From the NCBI GenBank assembly GCA_050291465.1, contig JBNKJV010000001.1, forward strand, positions 219,649 through 283,648: a DNA stretch of 64,000 bases, given 5' to 3'. Position numbers and translations under genes: made by a program. Numbering within the stretch: the stretch's first letter is position 1; every line of letters starts with the position of its first letter. Shown here in pieces: positions 15,962 through 25,776 of this stretch. The DNA is from CBFDBF01 sp050291465 (GTDB taxonomy: Bacteria; Pseudomonadota; Gammaproteobacteria; Chromatiales; Chromatiaceae). The notes beneath the pieces were generated by a model, which searched no databases, was not told where the DNA came from, and saw nothing but the letters and a program-made list of their open reading frames with translations.

Positions 15962-18900
15962 ATGGGAAGCTCAACTCATTACAAGAATGGCACCGCGATA
16001 TATGACGTCAGAGCAAATCCGATAAATATCGACAGCAGGATAGAGAAACTCCCTTCCCCCGCCTTCGCGCCGCAGGATTGGCGTTTATTTCTAGCGGGAA
16101 AAGTTACTTGGCACAGTATCTACACCAAAATAGGCGGGGGCACAGACCAGGAATCCGGAAAAAAATCGTTTTCAGTAAAAGTTTCTGCCGACCTCCCCAA
16201 GCTGGTAGTAGAGATTATAGACCTTTGCCAAAGATTCATAACCAAAACCGAAAACGAGCTGTTTGACGGTAAAGTTCGTGTTTCTGCCGAGTTTGGAACT
16301 TTAGAAGATTACGGCCTGTATATAGAACTTAGTATGGATGTTGAGGCCAACTTCAACTTTACTCCCTGGGTTAACAGGCTTTTTGAGAAGACCGGGCGAA
16401 ATCCTCTCCCGGCGGACACCACGGGCAATGTCGGAGTAGCAACATCATGTTCAGTGACAATCCCCTTGAAGGACGGATTGCCATCACTAGACACCCTATG
16501 GAATACAGCCCTCCCCGTACTGGCTCGGTCGTGCCTGCTAGGCATGCGTACTTTAAGCATAGAGAATGCGCCCTCGCAAAAGGCGTTAACGGATGGACTA
16601 TCGGATGAGCTCTATCCCGGCTGGATTACTTCGGTTACTCATTCAGCCATGACAGGCATGAAATCGGGCCTCTTTACCGCATCCTATTCAAACGACGCGA
16701 CATTGGTTGTATTCAAGGACTTTGAAGGTATTTCAACAGTCAGTTATTGGCCCTCCCACGAGTTAGAGCTAGGCTATCGGATGTTCTCAGGCAGCGGAAT
16801 ACTCTATCCGGAGCTTGGCTATAGGTACATGTATGAAGATCCGGCCTTAACCGCGAAAGCAATAGAAGAGCGGTTTCTTAGCGTTTTGACTTATTGCGCG
16901 GACAACCCCAACAGCAATCACGATAATATTTTGCGGGATTGGATGCAAAATCAGATAGTTACGCTCAACAACTATTATGGCACCGAACCCATACCTTCCG
17001 AAATATACGATAAATTAACCCTGCTGGAACAGGCAAGGGATATCTATCTAACCGGTGACAACTACTATGACGCCGTTTTATATATCCAAAAAAATGGTGA
17101 TGCCGAAAATACCAATTTAATCAGCCAGCTTCTCATAAATCATGGCTTTGCCAATGATTGGATGTTCGGTGATCAAATTCAGTATCCGCCACAAACATTC
17201 GATGGCAGTGCCGTGTCTATCATTCCGCCAGACACCCTTGAAGACACAACAGAATACCATTTCCTCATTGCCAGAGACGGCTCAGTTGAAGTTTACGGAC
17301 TCGAGGGTCTGGCCGGCTATCTAGAGTGCGCCGAAAAGTATGGCCCTGCGGTTGCCGGAGCTATCTACTCTGCGGCAATACAACAATACTTCGGTTCGCC
17401 GGATACCGAGGTTCCTCCGGAAATCAAGACCGAGATCAAAGAGATCAAGCAAGAGCTTATAACGGGCGATGAGCCGGGCCTGAAGATCTACTATCGGCAG
17501 ACCGGTCCGGACGGCGTCAAAGAATTTCAATATTTCTATCCGAACATTTCCGACAGGAACGCAGTAGACAACGCACTGCTGCGGATTCGAATTGATCCGC
17601 TGAATCATATAGGAAACGGTTCCGAGGTTCGCAAGACGGAACAAAGAAATAACAACAACTGGATTTTGGTCTCAACAAAAGAACTAAGAAATTACGGGGA
17701 CTTATCGGTCATCAAGACAATACCGGCTGATAAACCCGACAACTACAGCGTCGACGTGACGCGCAACGAAGACAGTTTGTTCGGAAAACCTGTCTCTATC
17801 GGCGCGATCGGCAGCGCCCTCGGCTCTTCCATCGGCAGCATCGTGTCGGGCGACAACCTGTTCAAGCAGCTGACGCTATCGCCCCTGCTGGAGACGATAG
17901 GTCAGAATCTTTTCCAGGCTATCGGCGTCGGCCTGGCGCAGAATCGAGGAGATCTTTCTGATGATGTCCTTGACGTATTTAATGATTTCTCTAATGAGCT
18001 TGGCGCTAACGTGCGCGATGCGGCTGGAGGCGTCGTCAGCTCCCTGTTAACCGCCGAATTAATGCGCGCCATAGATGCGGAAGGGTTGGGCGGCGAACTC
18101 GCATCAACCATAACCAATGCCATGCTCGGCCAAATCAGCCGCAACATCATAACCATCGGCATCAACGAACTGACTGAGGGCGCAACTTCGGGTGTGCTGG
18201 GCAACCCCGACAGCATTTTCAGCGGGATCAACATTGATCTGATAGGCAACGCGGTTGGGAGTTTCATCGGCTCGAAGCTCGCCTATGAGGCATTGGCCGG
18301 CTACGACAGTGAGGAAGAAGCGATAGGCGCACAAATCGGCGGTGCCGTTGCCGGTGCGGCGACGCTGTTCGCGATCGGGTCTATTGCGGGACCGGTGGGA
18401 TGGGCGGTGGCTGCTCTCGCCTCGTTCGTGGGCAACTTCCTGGGCGGGACCATCGGCGACCTGATCAATTCCGCGCGACCGGATAAGGCGTCGGCACAAC
18501 TCATTTTCAATCCGGATACCGGGGAGTTTGAGATCGGTTACGTCTGGAAAAAGCGTGACGGCAGCATCGAGGGCGTTAAGGCCCTCGCCAATGCGGCGGG
18601 CGATGCCATGAATTATGTGGTCGATATCGTCGGCGGCGATATCCTGGATGGGAAAGATTTCTCCGGCCTGTTCCTGTGGAAAGAGAGCCGCAACCTGCAC
18701 GGTCCCGGATACTTCGAGAAAGGAACCTATTTCGAAAATGCCGGCGGCCTCGGCTACTGGTATAGGGATCGCTCGGACTTTAGCGATGTGGTTGAACGCG
18801 GTGTGATCGATATGCTCGGCCGCTTGGAAATCGCGGGCGGTAATATTTATTTCAAGAGGGCGCTCTATAACTCCTTGCCGTCCTTGCTTGAAGAAAACGG

Positions 18901-21900
18901 CCGCCCCATCGAGGATCCGCTGCAGGTTCTATCGGGCAATCTTAAAATCGCATCGGACTATGCCGCCTATCTTGAAAGCAGGGATTTGATCAATTCCCTA
19001 ATGGCGCTGCAACCGGACAGCATCTTTGCGGCCGGCTGGCTCGCGACCCTGGCCCGCGCCGCGGAACTCAACCTCAATCGGCGCCACCGTTCGGATTTCT
19101 ACGGCGGATGGAGCTACCTGCTCGACTCCGCCGGCGCCGTCGCAGCCATGAGCGGACTGAACTACGGCAACAGATCACGCCTGATAGGGCTGGCAAACGA
19201 TATGGAAGGATACGTCCTCGGCGACATAGTGGATGTCGAATCCAAGACCATTGTCGCCGGCAGCGGCTTGATCGATCTGCGTGAGACTGTCCGTCATCTC
19301 ATAGCCGAACTGCACCAGGAAGGGAACTTGTTGATTCAGCGCGACGGCGAAATGCTGCCCGAGGAGCTGAAGGAACTGCGCCTGGAGGGGAATGTGCTCT
19401 GGCTCGGCGATACCAAGCTGGCGCTATTGGGTTCCGGCGGCATCAGCCGTTGGTACAACATTGCCCCTCTGCTGGGTATGAGCAACGGACTCTCCTATGT
19501 CATCGATCTGGCAAAAGGACTGGCCACGGGCAACAAACGCCTGGCGGACGGCGAGGTGGAAAAGATCGTCGCCCAGATCGAAAGTGACGGCACACTGGTC
19601 CTTACGACACCCAATGAAACCCTCGACGGCGCGGCGATTCAAAATGGTGAGCTGGTGCGAGACGGTTACGTCGTTGCCGTTCAAAACGAAGACGGCAGCT
19701 TCAGTGACAGCTATGGCGACGAGATACCGGTCAGCGCGGTAATTCTGGGCAGTGATGAGGACGACATAATCTACTCCGGTGATCTGGGTAACGACATCTT
19801 CGCCGGAGACGGCAACGACACCGTATACGGCGGCGCCAACGCCGACTGGATCTACGGCGGCGAGGGGGATGACACCCTTTATGCGGGCGACACTGACGGC
19901 AATGCGCTGTTCGGCGGAGCCGGCAATGACGAGCTGCACGGGGGCAAGGCCTCCGATTGGCTCGAAGGCGGTGACGGCGACGACGCGCTCTATGGTGGAG
20001 AGGGCGGCGATATCCTCAGCGGCGGCACCGGCAGCGATTACCTCGAAGGCGGGCTCGGCGACGATCAATATGTGTTTCAGCGGGGACACGGCGATACGCT
20101 GATTGCCGACCATGGTGCTGACAGCGCCTCGGAAGACACAGACCCGACCGACATCGGTGACATGCTGAGCTTCGGCCCGGATATATCTGTCGAAGATCTG
20201 ACCTATGGGCGCAGTGGTGACGACCTGTTGATACATGTGGGCGGTGCCTCCGACGACACTGTGGAAACAATTACCGCGACCGACTGGTTCACCGAAGAGG
20301 GCCGGATCGAACGTTTTGAGTTTCCCGACGGCAGCCGGATCTCCATCGCCGAGATCGATCAATTCATCAACGGAACGGCGGAGAACGACAACTTCGGCCT
20401 CGCCGACATTGAAGGTGACGTGCTGATCAACAGCCTGGCCGGTGACGATACCATTGACCTGAGGGACACCTCGGCGTTCTCGGAAGGTGACGGCACAAGC
20501 AATACGATCTGGGATTTCCTTCCTACACTCCTCGGCATCGGTTCCGAGGGCAGCGGCCATGTAGTCGTCTCCGGTGACGGCGAAGATATTGTCTACGGCG
20601 GCTCGGGCGACGACGTATTGATCGGCGGCAACGACGACGATGCGCTTTACGGCGTGGCAGGCGATGACACCCTGGACGGAGGTTCGGGCGACGATCAGCT
20701 TACGGGAGGCGAAGGTGACGACACCCTTACCGGCGGTCTCGGCGATGACTCCCTGACCGGAGACGCGGGCAGCGATCTGCTGTGGGGCGACCGAGGCAAT
20801 GATCTGATGGACGGCGGCGGGGGTAGCGATATCTACTGCTTTGCCCTTGGCGATGGTCAGGACGCCCTGATTGATGAACATGTAACAGCCCCGGAAGATG
20901 CCCGGCTCGTGACCCTGCTGGAGGATATCGATGCGCTATTGCCCGAACAGGGGATAGCCGACACATCCATTGATTTGCCTCTCGTATCCCAGGTAATCGT
21001 GGATATCGGACAGCCCGAGGCCCGCGTCGACGCGCTTCTCGCCATGATCGGCAGGTTGCGTCCGATTGCGACAGCGGTGGGCGGTATCACGGCCGAACGC
21101 GTGGGCAAGGCACTCGATCAGATGCAGCGCGAACTGAAAAAGAGCAAGAGCCACATAGGTTCCGAGGATCTGGAGCAGTATGTGCACCAATTCAAAACCC
21201 AGGTGCTGGATACCGCCGGGCTTTTCGATGCGGTCAACTTCGGTGGCGACATCGATGTCGGCGATGTCAACATCGCCTGGGAAGGCGACGATCTGTTGCT
21301 GCGGCTGCAGGACGATATGATCGCGGACTCATCGGAGGAGAGCGGAAGTACCGATCAAGGCGCAGATCAGGGTTCAACAACCGACAACAGGAGAGGACCG
21401 ACTCCGGCCCTTTGGAGTTCGACCCCACCTCAGGATGACACTGCAGACGACGATAGCCCCGAAAACAATACTGCCGCGGATGTCCTGCGCTTACGGGAAT
21501 GGGGAATCTCTGCCCCTTATATCGAACGTTTCGACTTTACCAACGGCCAGGTCGACGCCGCGGGCATCAATCAATGGATTGGCGGTAGCGACGGCGATGA
21601 CCAGTTGACCGGCACATCGGATCACGACTGGATCACCGGCGGCGCCGGCAACGACACCATTGCGGCCGGCAGCGGCGACGACATACTCAACGGCAACAGC
21701 GGTGACGACACCCTGCGAGGTGAGGACGGTGACGACCTGATCAATGGGGGCAGCGGCGACGACCAGCTGTTCGGCGGCAGCGGCGACGATCTGATCAACG
21801 GCGGCGACGGCGACGACCTGATGAATGGCGGCGCCGGCGCCGATCAGTTCGACGGCGGTGACGGCATGGACAAGGTCTCTTATGCCGATGCCGCCGCCGG

Positions 21901-23563
21901 CGTGCGTGTCTACCTCGACAACGGCGCCTCTCTGGAGATCGATCGCGGGCTGAGTGGTGAGATTCATGAACGGACCCTCGGTGAAGGAACCGGTGCGGAA
22001 CGTGACGCATTGATAAAACAGATACTGGAGGCCCTGCCCGACCCCGACGAACTCATTCAGGACATCGCCGACACGGTACCCTGGGCGGAAAACCTGAAGC
22101 TGCCCTTCACCACGGCCATCGCCGCGGGACAGCGGGAGGCGGCCGTCCAACTGCTCCAGAACGTATTCGACGGATCGAGGGAAATACTACTGGGCGAAGA
22201 GCGCACGGCCCTGCTCGAGGCGATCGATTTCGTTAACCTCGAACCGCTGCCCGCGGAAGCGGAGATGGAGGCTTTCTGGGATCAGGTGGTGCCGGGTGTG
22301 CCCGACCGTGGCGAGCTCATCGAACGCATCGCCGATCAGGTGCCGAGCCAGGAGGAGCAGGGTGAAAAGATTGCCGCGTTCATTATTCAGGGTAACAGGA
22401 CGGGGCTGATCAACGCCATCAACAGCTGGCTGTCGCCCCTGTTCGGAGAAGAGGCACAGGCCAAGGCGGAGGAGATCCTGGCACTGATCCCTGAACAGTT
22501 GCCGGCAATGCGCGGCTCGATCGGCAACCTGGCGACGGCGGTCGATGTCATTGCAAATACGGATGCATACGCGAGCTTCACCAGCACCGGGCTCGACTAC
22601 GGTCCCGAGGAAAAGGACACCCTGGGTTCCTTCCTGAGATCTGACGGCGCTTCCCTGGCCGAGGAGCAGCGGGTGGGGCCCTTCGACAACCTGGCGGTAA
22701 AGCTCTCCGGCTATATCTATCTCGAGAAAGGCCGGCACGACTTCACCGTAACCTCGGACGACGGCTTCGAATTGAAGATCGGCGGCACCACGTTCACCAA
22801 GAAGAGCGGCAAGGAGGTCAGCGCCGATTTCGAAACCGGCTTCTACCGTTTCGAGCTGACCTACTTCGATCATCAGGGGGACGAGGAGCTGAGCGTCACC
22901 AGCGAAAGCCTGGCGGACGGCAACGCCCTGGACTCGAGTTTCTTCTACACCGACCCCCTGCAGGCGGATCCACGTTTGACCGAGCAGAGCGACGTCAACG
23001 GCCGCGGCTATCTCAGCTACCCCGATACACCGGAGCAGGGTGACCACTACCAGAATGTCGAAGGCGTCATCGGCTCCGCCCACGATGATCTGTTGTGGGG
23101 CGATGCCGCTGATAACCTGCTGATCGGCGGTGACGGCAACGATAACCTGCGCGGCGGCGCCGGCAACGACCGACTGGAGGGTGGCGCCGGCAACGACAGC
23201 TATGAGTTTGGCCGTGGTGACGGCCGGGATGTGATAGCGGACAACGCCGGTGAGGACTTCATCATGCTGGGCGAGGAGATCACCCCCGAGCAGCTCTGGC
23301 TCGCCCGGGTAGGCGATGCTCTGGAGCTCAGCATCATCGGCAGCAACGACAAACTGACCGTCGCCGACTGGTACAGCGATCCGGGCAGTCATATTGAAGC
23401 CATCACCACCAAAGAGGGATTGACGCTGTTGGACACCCAGGTGGAGTCCCTGGTGCAGGCGATGTCAGCCTTCTCACCGCCGGCCATGGGCGATGCCACC
23501 TTCGGTCTTTCACAAGAGGACCAGAACAGCATCAGCGGACTGATCGCCGCGAGCTGGCAATAA
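15962..23563 (+). CDS. Giant RTX repeat protein with PA14-like domain, type I secreted
   Basis: A 2533-residue protein without a signal peptide. Layout: an unrecognised N-terminal region (1-600); glycine-rich hydrophobic stretches resembling membrane-inserting segments (614-640 and 753-833, e.g. IGGAVAGAATLFAIGSIAGP); an unrecognised central region (850-1260); four blocks of GGxGxDxLx calcium-binding nonapeptides (about 1265-1380, 1535-1640, 1873-1987, 2369-2430); a PA14-like module (2200-2313, with FTVTSDDGFELKIGG); and a C-terminal type I secretion tail ending in ISGLIAASWQ. Stretches after repeat blocks 1 and 4 resemble the haemolysin-associated HCBP-related domain. AAGGAG lies 7 bases before the ATG. 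Neighbours supply acylation and export. A pore-forming or adhesive role is inference; no catalytic domain is recognised. Confidence 0.92.
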   Translation: MGSSTHYKNGTAIYDVRANPINIDSRIEKLPSPAFAPQDWRLFLAGKVTWHSIYTKIGGGTDQESGKKSFSVKVSADLPKLVVEIIDLCQRFITKTENELFDGKVRVSAEFGTLEDYGLYIELSMDVEANFNFTPWVNRLFEKTGRNPLPADTTGNVGVATSCSVTIPLKDGLPSLDTLWNTALPVLARSCLLGMRTLSIENAPSQKALTDGLSDELYPGWITSVTHSAMTGMKSGLFTASYSNDATLVVFKDFEGISTVSYWPSHELELGYRMFSGSGILYPELGYRYMYEDPALTAKAIEERFLSVLTYCADNPNSNHDNILRDWMQNQIVTLNNYYGTEPIPSEIYDKLTLLEQARDIYLTGDNYYDAVLYIQKNGDAENTNLISQLLINHGFANDWMFGDQIQYPPQTFDGSAVSIIPPDTLEDTTEYHFLIARDGSVEVYGLEGLAGYLECAEKYGPAVAGAIYSAAIQQYFGSPDTEVPPEIKTEIKEIKQELITGDEPGLKIYYRQTGPDGVKEFQYFYPNISDRNAVDNALLRIRIDPLNHIGNGSEVRKTEQRNNNNWILVSTKELRNYGDLSVIKTIPADKPDNYSVDVTRNEDSLFGKPVSIGAIGSALGSSIGSIVSGDNLFKQLTLSPLLETIGQNLFQAIGVGLAQNRGDLSDDVLDVFNDFSNELGANVRDAAGGVVSSLLTAELMRAIDAEGLGGELASTITNAMLGQISRNIITIGINELTEGATSGVLGNPDSIFSGINIDLIGNAVGSFIGSKLAYEALAGYDSEEEAIGAQIGGAVAGAATLFAIGSIAGPVGWAVAALASFVGNFLGGTIGDLINSARPDKASAQLIFNPDTGEFEIGYVWKKRDGSIEGVKALANAAGDAMNYVVDIVGGDILDGKDFSGLFLWKESRNLHGPGYFEKGTYFENAGGLGYWYRDRSDFSDVVERGVIDMLGRLEIAGGNIYFKRALYNSLPSLLEENGRPIEDPLQVLSGNLKIASDYAAYLESRDLINSLMALQPDSIFAAGWLATLARAAELNLNRRHRSDFYGGWSYLLDSAGAVAAMSGLNYGNRSRLIGLANDMEGYVLGDIVDVESKTIVAGSGLIDLRETVRHLIAELHQEGNLLIQRDGEMLPEELKELRLEGNVLWLGDTKLALLGSGGISRWYNIAPLLGMSNGLSYVIDLAKGLATGNKRLADGEVEKIVAQIESDGTLVLTTPNETLDGAAIQNGELVRDGYVVAVQNEDGSFSDSYGDEIPVSAVILGSDEDDIIYSGDLGNDIFAGDGNDTVYGGANADWIYGGEGDDTLYAGDTDGNALFGGAGNDELHGGKASDWLEGGDGDDALYGGEGGDILSGGTGSDYLEGGLGDDQYVFQRGHGDTLIADHGADSASEDTDPTDIGDMLSFGPDISVEDLTYGRSGDDLLIHVGGASDDTVETITATDWFTEEGRIERFEFPDGSRISIAEIDQFINGTAENDNFGLADIEGDVLINSLAGDDTIDLRDTSAFSEGDGTSNTIWDFLPTLLGIGSEGSGHVVVSGDGEDIVYGGSGDDVLIGGNDDDALYGVAGDDTLDGGSGDDQLTGGEGDDTLTGGLGDDSLTGDAGSDLLWGDRGNDLMDGGGGSDIYCFALGDGQDALIDEHVTAPEDARLVTLLEDIDALLPEQGIADTSIDLPLVSQVIVDIGQPEARVDALLAMIGRLRPIATAVGGITAERVGKALDQMQRELKKSKSHIGSEDLEQYVHQFKTQVLDTAGLFDAVNFGGDIDVGDVNIAWEGDDLLLRLQDDMIADSSEESGSTDQGADQGSTTDNRRGPTPALWSSTPPQDDTADDDSPENNTAADVLRLREWGISAPYIERFDFTNGQVDAAGINQWIGGSDGDDQLTGTSDHDWITGGAGNDTIAAGSGDDILNGNSGDDTLRGEDGDDLINGGSGDDQLFGGSGDDLINGGDGDDLMNGGAGADQFDGGDGMDKVSYADAAAGVRVYLDNGASLEIDRGLSGEIHERTLGEGTGAERDALIKQILEALPDPDELIQDIADTVPWAENLKLPFTTAIAAGQREAAVQLLQNVFDGSREILLGEERTALLEAIDFVNLEPLPAEAEMEAFWDQVVPGVPDRGELIERIADQVPSQEEQGEKIAAFIIQGNRTGLINAINSWLSPLFGEEAQAKAEEILALIPEQLPAMRGSIGNLATAVDVIANTDAYASFTSTGLDYGPEEKDTLGSFLRSDGASLAEEQRVGPFDNLAVKLSGYIYLEKGRHDFTVTSDDGFELKIGGTTFTKKSGKEVSADFETGFYRFELTYFDHQGDEELSVTSESLADGNALDSSFFYTDPLQADPRLTEQSDVNGRGYLSYPDTPEQGDHYQNVEGVIGSAHDDLLWGDAADNLLIGGDGNDNLRGGAGNDRLEGGAGNDSYEFGRGDGRDVIADNAGEDFIMLGEEITPEQLWLARVGDALELSIIGSNDKLTVADWYSDPGSHIEAITTKEGLTLLDTQVESLVQAMSAFSPPAMGDATFGLSQEDQNSISGLIAASWQ

Positions 23564-23622
23564 CCGTCGGAGCCGGGGCGGCCCGGGGCCGCTCCGGCTT
23601 AAGGACCGCGTAAGGAATCGAT

Positions 23623-25776
23623 ATGCCTCACAGCATAGAATCGGATGGATCCATCGATACGGGTTCCGCCTGCCTGGCGCTCCTGGCAAGATTCCTCGGC
23701 CTTCCTGCGGACCCGGAGCATATTCGCCACCAGCGCGGTACGTCGGAACCCTTTAGCGCGCAGGATATCGTCCTCGCGGCAAAATCTCTGGGGCTCAAGG
23801 CCAAGACCATCGAGAGCGACTGGACACGTCTGCCTAAAACGCCGTTACCGGCCATCGCCCGCCATCGGGACGGCCACTTTTTTATTCTCGCCCGGCTTGA
23901 TGAGGAGAAGGTGCTGATCCAGGATCCCCTGGAGAAACACCCCATGACTCTGCCACGGGACCTGTTCGAGCAGAGCTGGAGCGGCGAACTGATTCTGATG
24001 ACTCGCCGCAGCGGCCTGCTCGGCGGCAGCGGCAAATTCGATTTCAGCTGGTTCATTCCGGCCATCGTCAAATATCGCCGTCTTTTCACCGAAGTGCTGG
24101 CCGCCTCCTTCTTCATCCAGCTCTTCGCCCTGATCACACCGCTTTTCTTCCAGGTAGTGATCGACAAGGTGTTGGTTCACCGCGGCCTCACCACCCTTGA
24201 CGTGCTGGCCATCGGCCTGCTGGCGGTCTCCGTCTTCGAAGTGGTGTTGAGCGGTCTTCGCACCTACCTCTTCTCCCACACCACCAACCGTATCGACGTC
24301 ACCCTGGGAGCCAAGCTCTTCGATCACCTGCTCAGGCTGCCCCTGGCTTACTTCAAGGCGCGTCGGGTGGGCGACTCGGTGGCAAGGGTGCGCGAGCTGG
24401 AGACCATTCGCAACTTCATCACCGGTTCCGGCCTTACGGTGGTCATCGACCTGTTTTTCACCGTGGTCTTCTTCGTGGTGATGTACATCTACAGTCCGAT
24501 GCTCACCCTGGTCGTTCTCGGCGCCATCCCCTTCTATGTCCTGCTCTCCGTTTTCATCACCCCGGTGCTGCGCAAGCGGCTCGACGAGAAGTTCGCCCGC
24601 GGCGCCGAGAACCAGGCCTTCCTGGTGGAGTCGGTCACCGGCATCGAGACCCTCAAGGCCATGGCGGTGGAGCCGCAGATGCGCCAACGCTGGGAAGAAC
24701 AGCTGGCGGCATACGTCACCGCCTGTTTCCGTACCACCAACCTGGGCAACATCGCCAGCCGGAGCGCCGGACTGATCAACAAGATCACCACCGTGCTGAT
24801 CCTCTGGATCGGCGCCACCCTGGTCATGAAAAACCAACTCAGCGTCGGTCAGCTGATCGCCTTCAATATGCTGGCCGGCCGGGTCAGCGGCCCGATCCTC
24901 CGCCTGGTGCAGCTGTGGCAGGATTTCCAGCAGGCCGGCATATCGGTGCAGCGCCTGGGCGACATCCTCAATACCCCCCCGGAACCGGGATACAATCCGG
25001 GTCGCGCCACCCTGCCGGCACTGGAGGGCGAGGTCCGCTTCGAGCATGTCGGCTTCCGCTACACCCCTGACCGCCCCAGGGTACTGGATGACATCAACCT
25101 GCAGGTGCGCAGCGGCGAGGTGATCGGTATCGTCGGCCACTCCGGCTCCGGCAAGAGCACCCTCGCCAAGTTGATCCAGCGGCTCTATATTCCGGAATCG
25201 GGCCGCGTTCTTATCGACGGGGTGGATCTGGCACTGGTGGAACCGGCCTGGCTCAGACGTCAGGTGGGCGTGGTGCTGCAGGAGAACACCCTGTTCAACC
25301 GCAGCGTACGTGAGAACATCGCCCTGGCCGATCCGGCGCTGGAGATGACGCCGATCGTCGATGCCGCCAAACTTGCCGGCGCCCACGACTTCATACTGGA
25401 ACTGCCCGAAGGCTATGACACTCTGGTGGGAGAACAGGGAGGGACCCTCTCGGGCGGCCAGCGCCAACGCATCGCCATCGCCCGGGCACTGATCACCAAT
25501 CCGCGCATCCTTATCTTCGACGAAGCCACCAGCGCGCTGGACTATGAATCGGAACGCGTCATCCAGGACAACATGCGGGCCATCGCGGCGGATCGCACCG
25601 TCTTTATTATTGCCCATCGTTTAAGCGCGGTGCGGCATAGCGACCGTATTATCGTCCTCGAACAAGGCCGCATTATGGAGGAAGGGAGCCATGCGCAGCT
25701 GATCGACCATGGTGGTCTCTACGCCCGTCTCCACGCCTTCCAGAACGGCGACAGTCAAATGGAGGGCGCCGGTTGA
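23623..25776 (+). CDS. Type I secretion ABC transporter (HlyB type)
   Basis: A 717-residue inner-membrane exporter with three parts: an N-terminal C39-like domain (1-130), six membrane segments (about 145-430) and a nucleotide-binding domain (about 470-717) with Walker A GHSGSGKST (504), signature LSGGQRQR (608), Walker B ILIFDEATSALD (628) and the switch His in IIAHRLS. In the C39-like domain the position of the peptidase cysteine is a threonine (IDTGSACLAL where peptidases have DCG), so like HlyB it probably binds rather than cleaves its substrate. It starts 59 bases after the RTX gene and overlaps the adaptor gene by 4 bases. Confidence 0.96.
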   Translation: MPHSIESDGSIDTGSACLALLARFLGLPADPEHIRHQRGTSEPFSAQDIVLAAKSLGLKAKTIESDWTRLPKTPLPAIARHRDGHFFILARLDEEKVLIQDPLEKHPMTLPRDLFEQSWSGELILMTRRSGLLGGSGKFDFSWFIPAIVKYRRLFTEVLAASFFIQLFALITPLFFQVVIDKVLVHRGLTTLDVLAIGLLAVSVFEVVLSGLRTYLFSHTTNRIDVTLGAKLFDHLLRLPLAYFKARRVGDSVARVRELETIRNFITGSGLTVVIDLFFTVVFFVVMYIYSPMLTLVVLGAIPFYVLLSVFITPVLRKRLDEKFARGAENQAFLVESVTGIETLKAMAVEPQMRQRWEEQLAAYVTACFRTTNLGNIASRSAGLINKITTVLILWIGATLVMKNQLSVGQLIAFNMLAGRVSGPILRLVQLWQDFQQAGISVQRLGDILNTPPEPGYNPGRATLPALEGEVRFEHVGFRYTPDRPRVLDDINLQVRSGEVIGIVGHSGSGKSTLAKLIQRLYIPESGRVLIDGVDLALVEPAWLRRQVGVVLQENTLFNRSVRENIALADPALEMTPIVDAAKLAGAHDFILELPEGYDTLVGEQGGTLSGGQRQRIAIARALITNPRILIFDEATSALDYESERVIQDNMRAIAADRTVFIIAHRLSAVRHSDRIIVLEQGRIMEEGSHAQLIDHGGLYARLHAFQNGDSQMEGAG

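Noticed and set aside
19424..20881. Long open frame (485 codons) on the minus strand opposite the RTX repeats
   Set aside because: It is the antisense of GGxGxD repeat codons, which read open as Val/Ala-rich protein. It has no ribosome-binding site or family match. The same holds for 22187-23392.
19757..23250. Repetitive DNA blocks as satellite or CRISPR sequence
   Set aside because: They are fully explained as codons for RTX nonapeptides within one long reading frame.
23845..25617. Minus-strand open frame of 590 codons opposite the ABC exporter
   Set aside because: The composition (Asp/His/Gln rich) is that of a shadow frame and the plus-strand exporter has full motifs.
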